Assembly (NCBI RefSeq): GCF_003243465.1
Contig: NZ_QFQZ01000002.1
Location: 1 to 64,000, forward strand
DNA: 64,000 nt
DNA from: Caulobacter segnis
Lineage (GTDB): Bacteria; Pseudomonadota; Alphaproteobacteria; Caulobacterales; Caulobacteraceae
Direction: 5' to 3'
Shown here piece by piece: positions 8,764 through 17,235 of the stretch. Every line of letters starts with the position of its first letter. The first letter of the stretch is position 1. The notes beneath the pieces are model-generated. The model worked only from the letters and a program-made list of their open reading frames with translations. It did not search any database and was not told the origin of the DNA. Made by a program: the position numbers and the translations under genes.

Positions 8764-9210
8764 CTAGCCTCGCCGCATCCAGGCCGCCACCGCCCAGGCA
8801 TGGGCGTCATGGCGCAAGGCGACCACGGCGTCGCGCGGGTCCAGCCAGACCAGCGCGTGGTCGTCCTCGATCTTGAGGTCCGGCTGTTGGCCGAGCAGTT
8901 TCACGACATAGACGCCGCCGTGGTTGCGGACCGGCTGACCATTCGACTTCAGGAAATGCTGGGAGACCGTGTCGATCAGGCGAACCGCCTCGACGACGAG
9001 CCCGGTCTCTTCGCCGAACTCGCGCGCGACGGCCTCCTCCTCGGTCTCCTCGCCGTCCACCGCCCCGCCCGGCAGATCGAAGTACGGCGCCTTGCCGGGC
9101 TTGGTCACCTGGGCCAGCGCGATCTGGCCTTGGGCGTTTTCGGCCACGCCGAACGCCGCCCGCCGGTCCAGATAGGTCAGCCCCGCGACGGGCGAGCCAA
9201 ACCTGAGCAC
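8764..9210 (-). CDS. NUDIX hydrolase (MutT/DNA mismatch-type)
   Basis: A 148-residue cytoplasmic pyrophosphohydrolase of a nucleoside diphosphate linked to another moiety. The NUDIX box is complete: GGAVDGEETEEEAVAREFGEETGL, with the REFGEETG metal-binding helix near residue 70. It starts with GTG at 9210, with AAGGA about nine bases upstream. The gene begins only five bases after the stop of the S1/P1 nuclease gene, so it is probably translated from the same transcript. The substrate cannot be told from the sequence; nucleotide-pool sanitation is a reasonable guess because the neighbour degrades nucleic acids, but that is inference. Confidence 0.85.
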   Translation of the reverse strand: MLRFGSPVAGLTYLDRRAAFGVAENAQGQIALAQVTKPGKAPYFDLPGGAVDGEETEEEAVAREFGEETGLVVEAVRLIDTVSQHFLKSNGQPVRNHGGVYVVKLLGQQPDLKIEDDHALVWLDPRDAVVALRHDAHAWAVAAWMRRG

Positions 9211-9215
9211 GTCGC

Positions 9216-10244
9216 CTAGTCCTTGCCGTAGAGATCAAGCCACGGATCGGCCTTGCCGGACTCGACGTCCGCCACGCTGATCTCGGGACGATAGCCGATC
9301 TTGCCGTTGGCGCTTTCGCGCCAGGCGTCGGTGACGAGGTCGCGCAGGGCGGTCGCGCCGGCCGCCACGCGGGCCTGGACGAACGCCTTGCCGCGAGGGT
9401 CGGTCTCGACCATGCCGCCGGCCTTTTCCAGCTGATACAGCGGCTCCACCTGCTTCCAGGTGTCCGTCAGGTAGCCGACGACCCGCGTCTCGATCGAGCA
9501 TTCGCAAGCCTTGTAGGCCGGCACCAGCGCCTTGATCGACGCCTCGTCCGCGGCGGCCTGGGCCAAGGGGCCTTCGAACTGGAAGTGGGTCGAGCGGGCC
9601 TGGGTGTAGCCGTTCGGATTGGGATAGTCGCCCCAGCCGTTGTAGTGCACCGACAGGTGCAGCGGCTGGCTGCCGTCGCCGACATAGTGCGCCCAGACGC
9701 CCAGGTCGCGCAGCAGCAGGTCCTCGCGGCGCTTCAGGTCGGCCTTGTAGTAGGCCAGCCGGGTCGGATCCTTCTCGCGTTTGACCACCGCGCTCAGGAT
9801 GCGCCAGTAGGTGAAGTCCTTCACCAGCTGCTGATAGCCGTCGATGATCGCATAAGGCAGGTAGCCGGCCTTCCAGCTGTCGACGCCGGCGGCCTGCAGC
9901 GCCTTTTCGTAGTCGGCGCGGGTGGGCGGCAGGGTCTCCACGGTGAAGGCCGGACCGCCGTACATGCGGCCCTGGTCGTCGACGTCCAGGAAGTGGGCGG
10001 CGTCGCGATCGGTGTCGTGGATCTTGCCCGAGCCCTTCCAGCGGTCCGGCTCGCGGGCGTACTCGCCGATGGCGGCGATGGCCTGGGGCGTGCGCAGGAA
10101 GGCCGGCACGTCCGCGGGCAGGGTCGCGGCGCCGACGACGCCGACCACCCGGTGGCCCGACGCCCCCCAGGCGAGCGCCGATTGCGCCGGCGCGGACACG
10201 GCGGCGGCCAGGGCGAGGACTTTCAGGCTGGTCGACAGACGCAA
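9216..10244 (-). CDS. S1/P1-type zinc nuclease, secreted
   Basis: A 342-residue protein predicted to cleave single-stranded DNA/RNA or remove 3'-phosphates in the periplasm. The signal peptide should be cut at SALA|WGASGH. A tryptophan as the first mature residue followed by GxxGH is the hallmark of the S1/P1 family, where the new N-terminus and histidines bind three zinc ions. Further expected ligands are seen in DRDAAHFLDVDD (near 90) and in VGDGSQPLHLSVHYNGWGD (near 190). Translation appears to start at TTG 10244, with GGAG nine bases upstream and no better start nearby. It sits between a GST gene (17 bases upstream) and a NUDIX gene (5 bases downstream), an apparent three-gene operon. Confidence 0.88.
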   Translation of the reverse strand: MRLSTSLKVLALAAAVSAPAQSALAWGASGHRVVGVVGAATLPADVPAFLRTPQAIAAIGEYAREPDRWKGSGKIHDTDRDAAHFLDVDDQGRMYGGPAFTVETLPPTRADYEKALQAAGVDSWKAGYLPYAIIDGYQQLVKDFTYWRILSAVVKREKDPTRLAYYKADLKRREDLLLRDLGVWAHYVGDGSQPLHLSVHYNGWGDYPNPNGYTQARSTHFQFEGPLAQAAADEASIKALVPAYKACECSIETRVVGYLTDTWKQVEPLYQLEKAGGMVETDPRGKAFVQARVAAGATALRDLVTDAWRESANGKIGYRPEISVADVESGKADPWLDLYGKD

Positions 10245-10261
10245 GGGACGAAACTCCAGGA

Positions 10262-10843
10262 TCAGATAATGCCGAGCGCGGCTTCGGTGCGCCCCACCCA
10301 GGCCTTCACGGCTGGATAGAGCGCAAGGTCGAACCCGCCTTCGTGCGCCACGCGGGTGTAAGCCACCAGGGCGACATCCGCCAGGGTGACCCGCTCGCCG
10401 ACCAGAAATGGCGATTGTTGCAGCTGTGTTTCGAGACGCGCCAGGGCCTGGCCGCCACGCTCCACCAGCCGCGCCTCGAGCGCTTCGCGCGGCTTACCCA
10501 GGTAAAGCATCTGGAACCGCGCCACGGCGACGTAGGGCTCGTGGCTGTACTGCTCCCAGAACATCCACTCCAGCATCTTGGCGCGCTCGTAGGGATCTTC
10601 GGGGATCAAGGCCGATCCTTCGGCCAGGTGCAGGATGATGGCGTTGGACTGGGCCAGCGCGCGGCCATCGTCGAGGACGATCAGCGGAACCTGACCGGCC
10701 GGGTTCATCGCCAGGAACGCCGGCGTCCGGGTCTCGCCCGTCAGCACGCTGGTCTCGATCCAGTCAAATGGCAGGCGAAGGTGCGCCGCGACCCACTTCA
10801 CCTTGAGACAGTTGCCCGAAATCGAGTCGCCATAGATACGCAT
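10262..10843 (-). CDS. Glutathione S-transferase family protein
   Basis: A 193-residue cytosolic GST. The thioredoxin-like N-domain starts MRIYGDSISGNCLKVKW and includes the cis-proline loop GQVPLIVLDDG and the glutathione-binding SNAIILHLA. The C-domain contains the family helix ERVTLADVALVAYTRVA with the N-capping aspartate. I use ATG 10843 because the fold starts there; a longer open frame to 10957 gives an uncharacteristic arginine-rich leader. It may head the GST, nuclease, NUDIX operon. The substrate is unknown. The serine/cysteine at positions 7-11 could be the catalytic residue. Confidence 0.88.
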   Translation of the reverse strand: MRIYGDSISGNCLKVKWVAAHLRLPFDWIETSVLTGETRTPAFLAMNPAGQVPLIVLDDGRALAQSNAIILHLAEGSALIPEDPYERAKMLEWMFWEQYSHEPYVAVARFQMLYLGKPREALEARLVERGGQALARLETQLQQSPFLVGERVTLADVALVAYTRVAHEGGFDLALYPAVKAWVGRTEAALGII

Positions 10844-11048
10844 CACCCCGCCGGTTCCTTCTGTGACGCTTCCGAAGCGGCGAAAATCGCGGCAAAATCG
10901 CACAGTTTCAAGCCACTGAATCCATGCGCGTTTTTCGCCCATCGAGGGAATGCGCACCCGCCCCGGGCGGCGTTAAGGGTTGTCACAGCGCCGTGATCGG
11001 ACTATCCAAGCCTCGCCCGACAGATACGCCGATAAGAGGTTCCCCTCG

Positions 11049-11573
11049 ATGCGACGCAAGCTCGCCGGAATTTTGGCCACCGCGGTCATCTCCGCATTCG
11101 CCGCTCCCGCTCTCGCCAACGCCGCTCCGGATCAGGACTCCGCGTCCGCCAACGCGCCGCGCGTCGATCCGTTGGGCGAGCTGATCAGCACCGCCTTGGG
11201 CGGGGGCGCCCTGCCCGGGTCGGTCGAGTACAAGATGCGCGCGACCATGTATCACGCCGGGGCCAAGGGCATTCGCGCGTTCGACTCCTTGGGGTGCAAG
11301 GTCGCCGCCATGCGCACCGTGGCCGTGGACCCCAACGTGATCCCGCGCCGCACCGTGATCTTCATCAAGGAAACCGTCGGCCTGCCGATGCCCGACGGCA
11401 GCAAGCACGACGGCTACTGGTACGCCTCCGATATCGGCGGCGCCATCAAGGGCTTGAAGCTGGATCTGTTCAGCGGCTTTGGCGCGGCGTCCATGAAGGC
11501 CCTGGGCGCGCTGGACCTTTCCAGCCTGTCGGTCAGCAAGGTCGGCGAATTCAAGGGCTGCCCCCCGCGCTAA
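11049..11573 (+). CDS. Exported 3D-domain protein
   Basis: A 174-residue protein with a cleavable signal peptide (AAPALANAAP). The C-terminal 110 residues carry a 3D domain, named after conserved aspartates: MRATMYHAGAKG, RTVAVDPNVIPRRT and ASDIGGAIKGLKLDLFSG. This double-psi barrel domain is found in MltA and other peptidoglycan-acting enzymes, so a cell-wall role in the periplasm is plausible. ATG 11049 has AAGAGG upstream. Two cysteines, one in DSLGCKVAAMRT and one near the C-terminus, could form a disulfide. It is followed by the penicillin-acylase-family gene in the same direction after about 90 bases. Confidence 0.82.
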   Translation: MRRKLAGILATAVISAFAAPALANAAPDQDSASANAPRVDPLGELISTALGGGALPGSVEYKMRATMYHAGAKGIRAFDSLGCKVAAMRTVAVDPNVIPRRTVIFIKETVGLPMPDGSKHDGYWYASDIGGAIKGLKLDLFSGFGAASMKALGALDLSSLSVSKVGEFKGCPPR

Positions 11574-11663
11574 CTGGCGCGTCCGCGCTTCACGCGGACT
11601 GGAATTTCTCTCCGGACTCGGCTTGGATCGCGAGGCTCGCGACAAGCGCGTTTGGGGAAGATC

Positions 11664-13847
11664 ATGCGAAATCTGTCTGTCAGCGTCCTGGCCCTGGCCT
11701 TGGGCGCCGCGCTCGCCACGACCCCGGCTCGCGCCGCTGACGACGTCCCCCGCCTGAAGGCCCGCGCGGCCGCCGTCTCGATCACCCGCGACGACTGGGG
11801 CATCGCCCATATCCACGGCAAGACCGACGCCGATGCGGTGTTCGGCATGGCCTACGCCCAGGCCGAGGATGACTTCAACCGCGTCGAGACCAACTTCATG
11901 ACCGCGCTCGGCCGCACGGCCGAAGCCGAGGGCGAGAAGACGATCTGGGCGGACCTCCGCCAGAAGCTGTTCATCGACCCAGTGGTGCTGAAGGCCGACT
12001 ACGCCAGGAGCCCCGCGTGGCTCAAAGCCCTGATGAACGGCTGGGCCGACGGCCTGAACTACTACCTGGCCACCCACCCGGACGTGAAGCCCAAGGTCAT
12101 CACGCGCTTCGAGCCCTGGATGGCGCTCAGCTTCTCGGAAGGCAGCATCGGCGGCGACATCGAGCGGGTGGCCCTCACCCAGCTGGAGAGCTTCTATGGC
12201 CAACGCCAACTGGCCATGACCGCCGACGAGAAGGGCCTGCTGTTCAAGGAGCCCAAGGGCTCGAACGGGATCGCCATCGCGCCGAAGAACACGCTGGAGG
12301 GTCATGCGATGCTGCTGATCAACCCGCACACCAGCTTCTTCTTCCGCTCGGAGATGCAGGTCTCCAGCGACCAGGGCCTCAACGCCTATGGCGCCACGAC
12401 CTGGGGCCAGTTCTTCATCTACCAGGGCTTCAACGCCAAGGCCGGCTGGATGCACACCTCCAGCGGCGTCGACGTGGTCGACGAGTTCGCCGAGACGATC
12501 GTCGAGAAGGACGGAAAGCGGTTCTACAGGTACGGCTCCGAACTGCGCCCCCTGAAGACCGAGGTGATAACCGTCGCCTATCGCGCCGCCGACGGGTCGA
12601 AGGCGGAAAAGCGCTTCACCGTCTTCAAGACCCACCACGGCCCGATCGTCCGCGAGGCCGACGGCAAGTGGATCAGCGTCGCCCTGATGAACAGGCCGGT
12701 GGAGGCGCTGCAGCAGTCGTTCCTGCGCACCAAGGCCACCGACCTGAAGAGCTTCATGCAGGTCGCCGAGCTGAAGGCCAATTCATCGAACAACACCCTG
12801 TTCGCCGACAGCAAGGGCGAGATCGCCTATCTGCACCCGCAGTTCATCCCCATCCGCGACGACCGCTTCGATTATACGAAGCCCGTGGACGGGTCTGATC
12901 CCGCCACCGACTGGAAGGGGCTGACGCCGCTCGACAAGACGCCTCAGGCGGTGAACCCGGCGACCGGCTGGGCCTTCAACACCAACAACTGGCCCTGGAC
13001 CGCCGCCGGCCCCTACAGCCCCAAGAAGGCGGACTTCCCGAAGTACATGGACACCTTCGGCGAGAACCCGCGCGGCCTCCACGCCGAGCTGGTGCTCAAG
13101 GACGTCAAGAACCTCACCCTGGGCGGCCTGATCGAGAAGGCCTACGACCCGTACCTGACCGCCTTCGCGAGGCTGATCCCGACGCTGGAGGCCGCCTACG
13201 CCGCCACGCCCGACAGCGATCCACTGAAGGCGAAGGTCTCCGAGCAGGTCAAGGCGCTCGGCGCCTGGGACCGTAAATGGTCGGCCCGCTCGACCGAGAC
13301 GTCCCTGGCCGTGTTCTGGGGCGAGGCCATGTGGGCCAAGGCCGCGCCGGCGGCGAAGGCGGCTGGGCTCAACACCTATGACTATATGGCCGACAAGCTG
13401 ACGGCGGCGGAAAAGCTCGCCGCGCTTGCAGAGGCTTCGGACCGCCTGGCGGCCGACTTCGGGTCGTGGAAGACGCCGTGGGGAGAGATCAACCGCTTCC
13501 AGCGCAACGACGGCGCGATCGTCCAGACCTTCGATGACAAGAAGCCCAGCATACCGGTGCCCTTCACCTCGGCCCAGTGGGGCTCGCTGGCCTCGTTCGG
13601 GGCCAAGCGCTGGCCGGGGACCAAGAAATACTACGGCACGCTGGGCAACAGCTTCGTGGCCGTCGTGCAGTTCGGCGACAAGGTCCGCGCCCGCGCCGTC
13701 TCGGCCGGCGGCGAGAGCGGCGACCCGGCCTCGCCGCACTTCAACGACCAGGCTGTGCGCTACAGCCTGGGGAACCTGCGGGACGTCTATTTCTATCCCG
13801 AGGACGTGAAGAAGCACGCGGTGAAGACGTACCGCCCGGGGGCGTGA
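11664..13847 (+). CDS. Penicillin acylase family (S45) hydrolase
   Basis: A secreted N-terminal nucleophile hydrolase of 727 residues, related to acyl-homoserine-lactone acylases and penicillin acylases, which split amide bonds of acylated amines. After the signal peptide (ATTPARAADD) comes the alpha subunit with the typical DDWGIAHIHGKTDADAVFGM opening. The self-cleavage site is KG|SNGIAIAPK, giving S200 as the N-terminal nucleophile of the beta subunit. Later residues NSSNNTLFADSKGEIAY match the family asparagine region, and FLRTKATDLKSF is typical. GGGGAAG precedes ATG 11664. The natural substrate is unknown; quorum quenching or periplasmic amide hydrolysis are both possible. Confidence 0.88.
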   Translation: MRNLSVSVLALALGAALATTPARAADDVPRLKARAAAVSITRDDWGIAHIHGKTDADAVFGMAYAQAEDDFNRVETNFMTALGRTAEAEGEKTIWADLRQKLFIDPVVLKADYARSPAWLKALMNGWADGLNYYLATHPDVKPKVITRFEPWMALSFSEGSIGGDIERVALTQLESFYGQRQLAMTADEKGLLFKEPKGSNGIAIAPKNTLEGHAMLLINPHTSFFFRSEMQVSSDQGLNAYGATTWGQFFIYQGFNAKAGWMHTSSGVDVVDEFAETIVEKDGKRFYRYGSELRPLKTEVITVAYRAADGSKAEKRFTVFKTHHGPIVREADGKWISVALMNRPVEALQQSFLRTKATDLKSFMQVAELKANSSNNTLFADSKGEIAYLHPQFIPIRDDRFDYTKPVDGSDPATDWKGLTPLDKTPQAVNPATGWAFNTNNWPWTAAGPYSPKKADFPKYMDTFGENPRGLHAELVLKDVKNLTLGGLIEKAYDPYLTAFARLIPTLEAAYAATPDSDPLKAKVSEQVKALGAWDRKWSARSTETSLAVFWGEAMWAKAAPAAKAAGLNTYDYMADKLTAAEKLAALAEASDRLAADFGSWKTPWGEINRFQRNDGAIVQTFDDKKPSIPVPFTSAQWGSLASFGAKRWPGTKKYYGTLGNSFVAVVQFGDKVRARAVSAGGESGDPASPHFNDQAVRYSLGNLRDVYFYPEDVKKHAVKTYRPGA

Positions 13848-13857
13848 GGCTCAAAAT

Positions 13858-13970
13858 CCTCCCCCCAGCGGGGGAGGTGTCGGCTCGAAGAGACGACGGA
13901 GGGGGAACAGCCAGGATCAGCAGGACTTCCCCCACCGGCGCTCCGCGCCACCTCCCCCTCTAGGGGGAGG
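13858..13970. repeat. Paired-hairpin intergenic element (copy 3)
   Basis: Bracketed by CCTCCCCC/GGGGGAGG hairpins at 13858-13877 and 13951-13970. It fills the space between the convergent acylase and cysH genes and probably also works as a bidirectional terminator. The core differs from copies 2 and 4, with GGAGGGGG and CTTCCCCC as the inner pair. Confidence 0.78.
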
Positions 13971-13980
13971 ACTTGGGTTT

Positions 13981-14715
13981 CTAAATATCCCCGCCCACGT
14001 TCGGCGCGACGCCCGGCGCGCGGGCGACGTGGATGCCGCACTCGGTCTTTTCCTGCCCCGCCCAGCGGCCCGACCGCCCGTCTTCCGACGGCTGGGTGCA
14101 GGGCCAGCAGCCGATCGAGGCGTAGCCCTGGGCGACCAGGGGATGGGCCGGCAGCTGGTGCTCGGCGACGTATGCGTCGAGCTCGGTCTTACCCCAGTTG
14201 GCCAGGGGATTGAACTTCACCTTGCCGTCGGCCGCCTCGACCACCGGCAGGCTCAGGCGGTCGCCGCCGTGGAAGCGCTTGCGCCCGGTGATCCAGGCGT
14301 CGAAGCCGCCCAGGGCGCGATCCAGCGGCAGCACCTTGCGGATGTTGCAGCAGGCGTCGACGCTGGTGCGCCAAAGGTTGGACTGCGGGTCCTGGGTGGC
14401 GAGATCCGCATAGGCCGGGCGCAGGTCGCGCACATCGGCCAGGCCCAGCTGGGCGGCCAGGTTCTTGCGGTAGTCCAGCGTCTGGCCAAACAGCATGCCG
14501 GTGTCCAGGAACAGGACGGGGATGCGGGACGAGACCTGGGCCGCCAGATGCAGCAGCACGGCCGACTCCGCCCCGAACGACGAGACCAGGGCCAGGCGTG
14601 GCCCGAACTGCTCGTACGCCGCGCGCAGCACGGTCGTGGGGTGGGCCTCCCGCAGCTCGGCGTCCAGCCGCGCGGCGAGCCCCGCGGCGGTCCCTCCGCT
14701 CTCGTCATAGGCCAT
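13981..14715 (-). CDS. cysH: Assimilatory APS/PAPS reductase
   Basis: This 244-residue cytoplasmic enzyme reduces adenylyl sulfate (APS), and possibly PAPS, to sulfite with thioredoxin as donor. Cysteine pairs C122-C123 and C203-xx-C206 are the signature of the iron-sulfur type that prefers APS. The C-terminal ECGIH contains the catalytic cysteine C226. The PP-loop-like region is SSFGAESAVLLHLA near residue 50. Its ATG overlaps the stop of the DUF934 gene by one base (TGATG), showing translational coupling in the sulfite operon. It is the last gene of that operon, and a paired-hairpin element follows. Whether APS or PAPS is used in vivo cannot be told from the sequence alone. Confidence 0.93.
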   Translation of the reverse strand: MAYDESGGTAAGLAARLDAELREAHPTTVLRAAYEQFGPRLALVSSFGAESAVLLHLAAQVSSRIPVLFLDTGMLFGQTLDYRKNLAAQLGLADVRDLRPAYADLATQDPQSNLWRTSVDACCNIRKVLPLDRALGGFDAWITGRKRFHGGDRLSLPVVEAADGKVKFNPLANWGKTELDAYVAEHQLPAHPLVAQGYASIGCWPCTQPSEDGRSGRWAGQEKTECGIHVARAPGVAPNVGGDI

Positions 14716-15221
14716 CAGGAGGCCCTTTCCTCGAAGGCGACGGCGCGGGCGTCGGCGGCCCGCTGATAGACGTGGCGGAAGCGCTGGGCGGCCTGGCTCC
14801 AAGCCTCGGGCGTCGCCCCGTCCGCCGGCTCGAACGCGTCGAAGCCGCAGCGGACCATGAACCCCGCCTGCTCGCGCAGCACGTCACCCACGGCGCGGAT
14901 CTGGCCTTGATAGCCAAACCGCTCGCGCAGCAGCCGGGCCGAGGTGTAGGCCCGGCCGTCGCGGTACTTCGGGAAGGCCAGGGCCACCACCGCGATGCGC
15001 GGCAGGTCATAGGCCAGGGCCTCGACCTCCTGATCCGGCTCGATGCGCACGCCGACGCGGCGGCTGTTCGAGGAGAGCAAGGCGTCGCCCTCGGCTTCGA
15101 AGCGGGCCAGCGACAGGATCACATCGCCGCTCTCCGGGATCGCGTCCTCGTCGGCCACGAGGACGAAAGCGTCGTCGGCCCAGCGGGCCTGCCCCTCAAC
15201 GAGCTCAATCAGCTTGGGCAT
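14715..15221 (-). CDS. DUF934 protein of the sulfite-reduction operon
   Basis: A 168-residue protein beginning MPKLIELVEGQARWADDAFV. It matches the DUF934 family, which is regularly found beside sulfite reductase and APS reductase in proteobacteria but has no proven biochemistry. Features seen are DLPRIAVVALAFPKYRDGRAYTSARLLRERFG and the end AWSQAAQRFRHVYQRA. No cofactor-binding motif is evident. ATG 15221 lies inside the end of cysI (17-base overlap), and the stop overlaps the cysH start, so it is tightly coupled on both sides. An accessory role in sulfite reduction, for instance electron transfer or enzyme assembly, is inference from context. Confidence 0.9.
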   Translation of the reverse strand: MPKLIELVEGQARWADDAFVLVADEDAIPESGDVILSLARFEAEGDALLSSNSRRVGVRIEPDQEVEALAYDLPRIAVVALAFPKYRDGRAYTSARLLRERFGYQGQIRAVGDVLREQAGFMVRCGFDAFEPADGATPEAWSQAAQRFRHVYQRAADARAVAFEERAS

Positions 15222-16863
15222 AGACAGCCTCCTTGAAGGGCTCAAGGCCGACGCGGCGATAGGTGTCGAGGAAGCGCTCGCCATCGGCGCGGACGGCGAG
15301 ATAGGCGCCGACCAGCTGGTCGACGGCCGTCGCGACCTTATCCGCGGGAAGCGCCGGACCGAGGATCTTGCCGATCGTGGCGTCTTCGGCGCCCGATCCG
15401 CCCAGCGACAGCTGATAGAATTCCTCGCCCTTCTTATCGACGCCCAGGATGCCGATGTGGGCCACGTGGTGGTGGCCGCAGGCGTTGATGCAGCCGCTGA
15501 TCTTGATCTTCAGCTCGCCGACCTGTTCGGCGCGATCCAGATCGGCGAACTGGCGGGCGATGTCCTGGGCGATCGGGATCGCGCGGGCGTTGGCCAGGGC
15601 GCAATAGTCGAGGCCCGGGCAGGCGATGATGTCGCTGACCAGGTCGATGTTGGGCGTGGCCAGGTTCGCCGCCTGCAGCGCCGCGAACACGGTCGGCAGG
15701 TCGTCCAGCTTGACGTGCGGCAACACGAGGTTCTGGGCGTGGGTCACCCGCAGGTCCGAGAAGCCGTAGCGCTCGGCCAGATCGGCGACCACGTCCAACT
15801 GGTCGGCCGAGGCGTCGCCCGGCGTCTGCTCCTGGGCCTTCAGCGAGATCTCGACGATCGCATAGCCCGGCTGCTTATGAGCGCGGACATTGTTGCGGAC
15901 GAAGCGGGCGAAGGCGCTGTCGTTGGCCTTGGCGGTCTCGAACGCCTCCGAACGCGCCGGCAGGGTCTCGAACGGCGTCTTGGCGAAAGCGGCGCGGATG
16001 CGGGCCAGCTCGGACGCCGGCAGGTCGGCGCGGGCGGCGTCGATCTTGCTCCACTCTTCCTCGACCTGGCGGGCGAATTCCTCGGCGCCCAGCGCGGCGA
16101 CCAGGATCTTGATCCGAGCCTTGTAGATATTGTCGCGGCGGCCGTGGCGATTGTAGACGCGCAGGATCGCTTCCAGATAGCTCAGCAACCGGTCGGTCGG
16201 CAGGAACTGCTTGATGGTCGGGCCGACATAGGGCGTGCGCCCCTGCCCGCCGCCGACGATCACCTCGAAGCCCTGTTGGCCGTCGCGGCCCTGACGTAGC
16301 AACAGACCGATGTCGTGCACCTTGGCCGCCGTGCGGTCCTTGGCCGAGGCGGTGATGGCGATCTTGAACTTGCGCGGCAGGAACGAGAATTCCGGGTGCA
16401 GGGTCGACCACTGGCGGATCACCTCGCACCAGACGCGCGGGTCGTCGACCTCCTCGGCCGTGGCGCCGGCATAGGGGTCGGAGGTCGTGTTGCGGATGCA
16501 GTTGCCGCTGGTCTGGATGGCGTGGAGGTCAACCTCGGCCAGCTTGTCCAGGATCTCCGGCGCGTCCTTCAGCTTGATCCAGTTGAACTGGATGTTCTGG
16601 CGCGTGGTGAAGTGGCCATAGCCCTTGTCGTAGTCGCGGGCGATCTGGGCCAGGCGGCGGGCCTGGGTCGGGTTCAGCGAGCCATAGGGGATCGCCACGC
16701 GCAGCATGTAGGCGTGCAACTGCAGGTAAAGGCCGTTCATCAGCCGCAACGGCTTGAACTGGTCCTCGGTCAGCTCGCCGGACAGGCGGCGGGCGACCTG
16801 TCCCCGGAACTCGGCCGAACGGTCGGCCAGGAATTCCTTGTCGATGAGATCGTACTGGTACAT
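15205..16863 (-). CDS. cysI: Sulfite (or nitrite) reductase hemoprotein
   Basis: A 552-residue siroheme and [4Fe-4S] enzyme that reduces sulfite to sulfide with six electrons in the cytoplasm. The two ferredoxin-like halves are visible: an N-terminal YGSLNPTQARRLAQIARDY region with GHFTTRQNIQFNWI, and a C-terminal repeat. Cluster ligands lie in CPGLDYCALANARA and SGCINACGHHH. It is placed between cobA/DUF2849 and DUF934/cysH, which makes sulfite the likely substrate and not nitrite. No flavoprotein (cysJ) is in the operon, so a ferredoxin or a separate reductase must supply electrons. The start at 16863 is six bases after the stop of the DUF2849 gene. Confidence 0.93.
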   Translation of the reverse strand: MYQYDLIDKEFLADRSAEFRGQVARRLSGELTEDQFKPLRLMNGLYLQLHAYMLRVAIPYGSLNPTQARRLAQIARDYDKGYGHFTTRQNIQFNWIKLKDAPEILDKLAEVDLHAIQTSGNCIRNTTSDPYAGATAEEVDDPRVWCEVIRQWSTLHPEFSFLPRKFKIAITASAKDRTAAKVHDIGLLLRQGRDGQQGFEVIVGGGQGRTPYVGPTIKQFLPTDRLLSYLEAILRVYNRHGRRDNIYKARIKILVAALGAEEFARQVEEEWSKIDAARADLPASELARIRAAFAKTPFETLPARSEAFETAKANDSAFARFVRNNVRAHKQPGYAIVEISLKAQEQTPGDASADQLDVVADLAERYGFSDLRVTHAQNLVLPHVKLDDLPTVFAALQAANLATPNIDLVSDIIACPGLDYCALANARAIPIAQDIARQFADLDRAEQVGELKIKISGCINACGHHHVAHIGILGVDKKGEEFYQLSLGGSGAEDATIGKILGPALPADKVATAVDQLVGAYLAVRADGERFLDTYRRVGLEPFKEAVYAQAD

Positions 16864-16869
16864 GCCGCC

Positions 16870-17235
16870 CTACTTCCTGCGGATCAGATCGACGCGGCCG
16901 GTCGAGCGGGCCGCGCCCGACGCCTGGCGCAGGGCCTCGACGACGTCGCCGCCCTCGGCCTGCTTGCCGTGCGTGGGTTCGTTGGTGGGTCCGAGGGCCC
17001 GGATGCGCTCGCGATAGCTGAGCGGGGCCCAGCGGCCGTCGGACTGCACGAGGTCGATCGGATAGACATCGACCACGACGGTCGGCTGGCTCTTGCCGGT
17101 CGCGACGCCGGCCTCCAGGTCGGCGGTGTGATGCTCGTCGAACAGCTGGGCGTCGCCGAAGCGGGCCACCCACTGGCCCGACTTCCAGAACACGACCTCG
17201 CCGTCGATCAGGCGGTTGGCGGTGATCGCTTTCAC
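16870..17235 (-). CDS. DUF2849 protein of the sulfite-reduction operon
   Basis: A 121-residue protein starting MKAITANRLIDGEVVFWKSG. The first half is a compact beta-rich region (VVFWKSGQWVARFGDAQLFD, VVVDVYPIDLVQSDGRWAPL), typical of DUF2849, a family confined mostly to alphaproteobacterial sulfite reductase operons. The C-terminal third is low-complexity and probably disordered. Its ATG overlaps the cobA stop by four bases and it ends six bases before cysI, so all three are co-translated. The function is unknown; context suggests support of the siroheme enzyme. Confidence 0.88.
   Translation of the reverse strand: MKAITANRLIDGEVVFWKSGQWVARFGDAQLFDEHHTADLEAGVATGKSQPTVVVDVYPIDLVQSDGRWAPLSYRERIRALGPTNEPTHGKQAEGGDVVEALRQASGAARSTGRVDLIRRK

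Noticed and set aside
10983..12638. 551-residue frame antisense to the 3D-domain and acylase genes
   Set aside because: Spans two genes with clear signal peptides and family motifs; composition is typical of a shadow.
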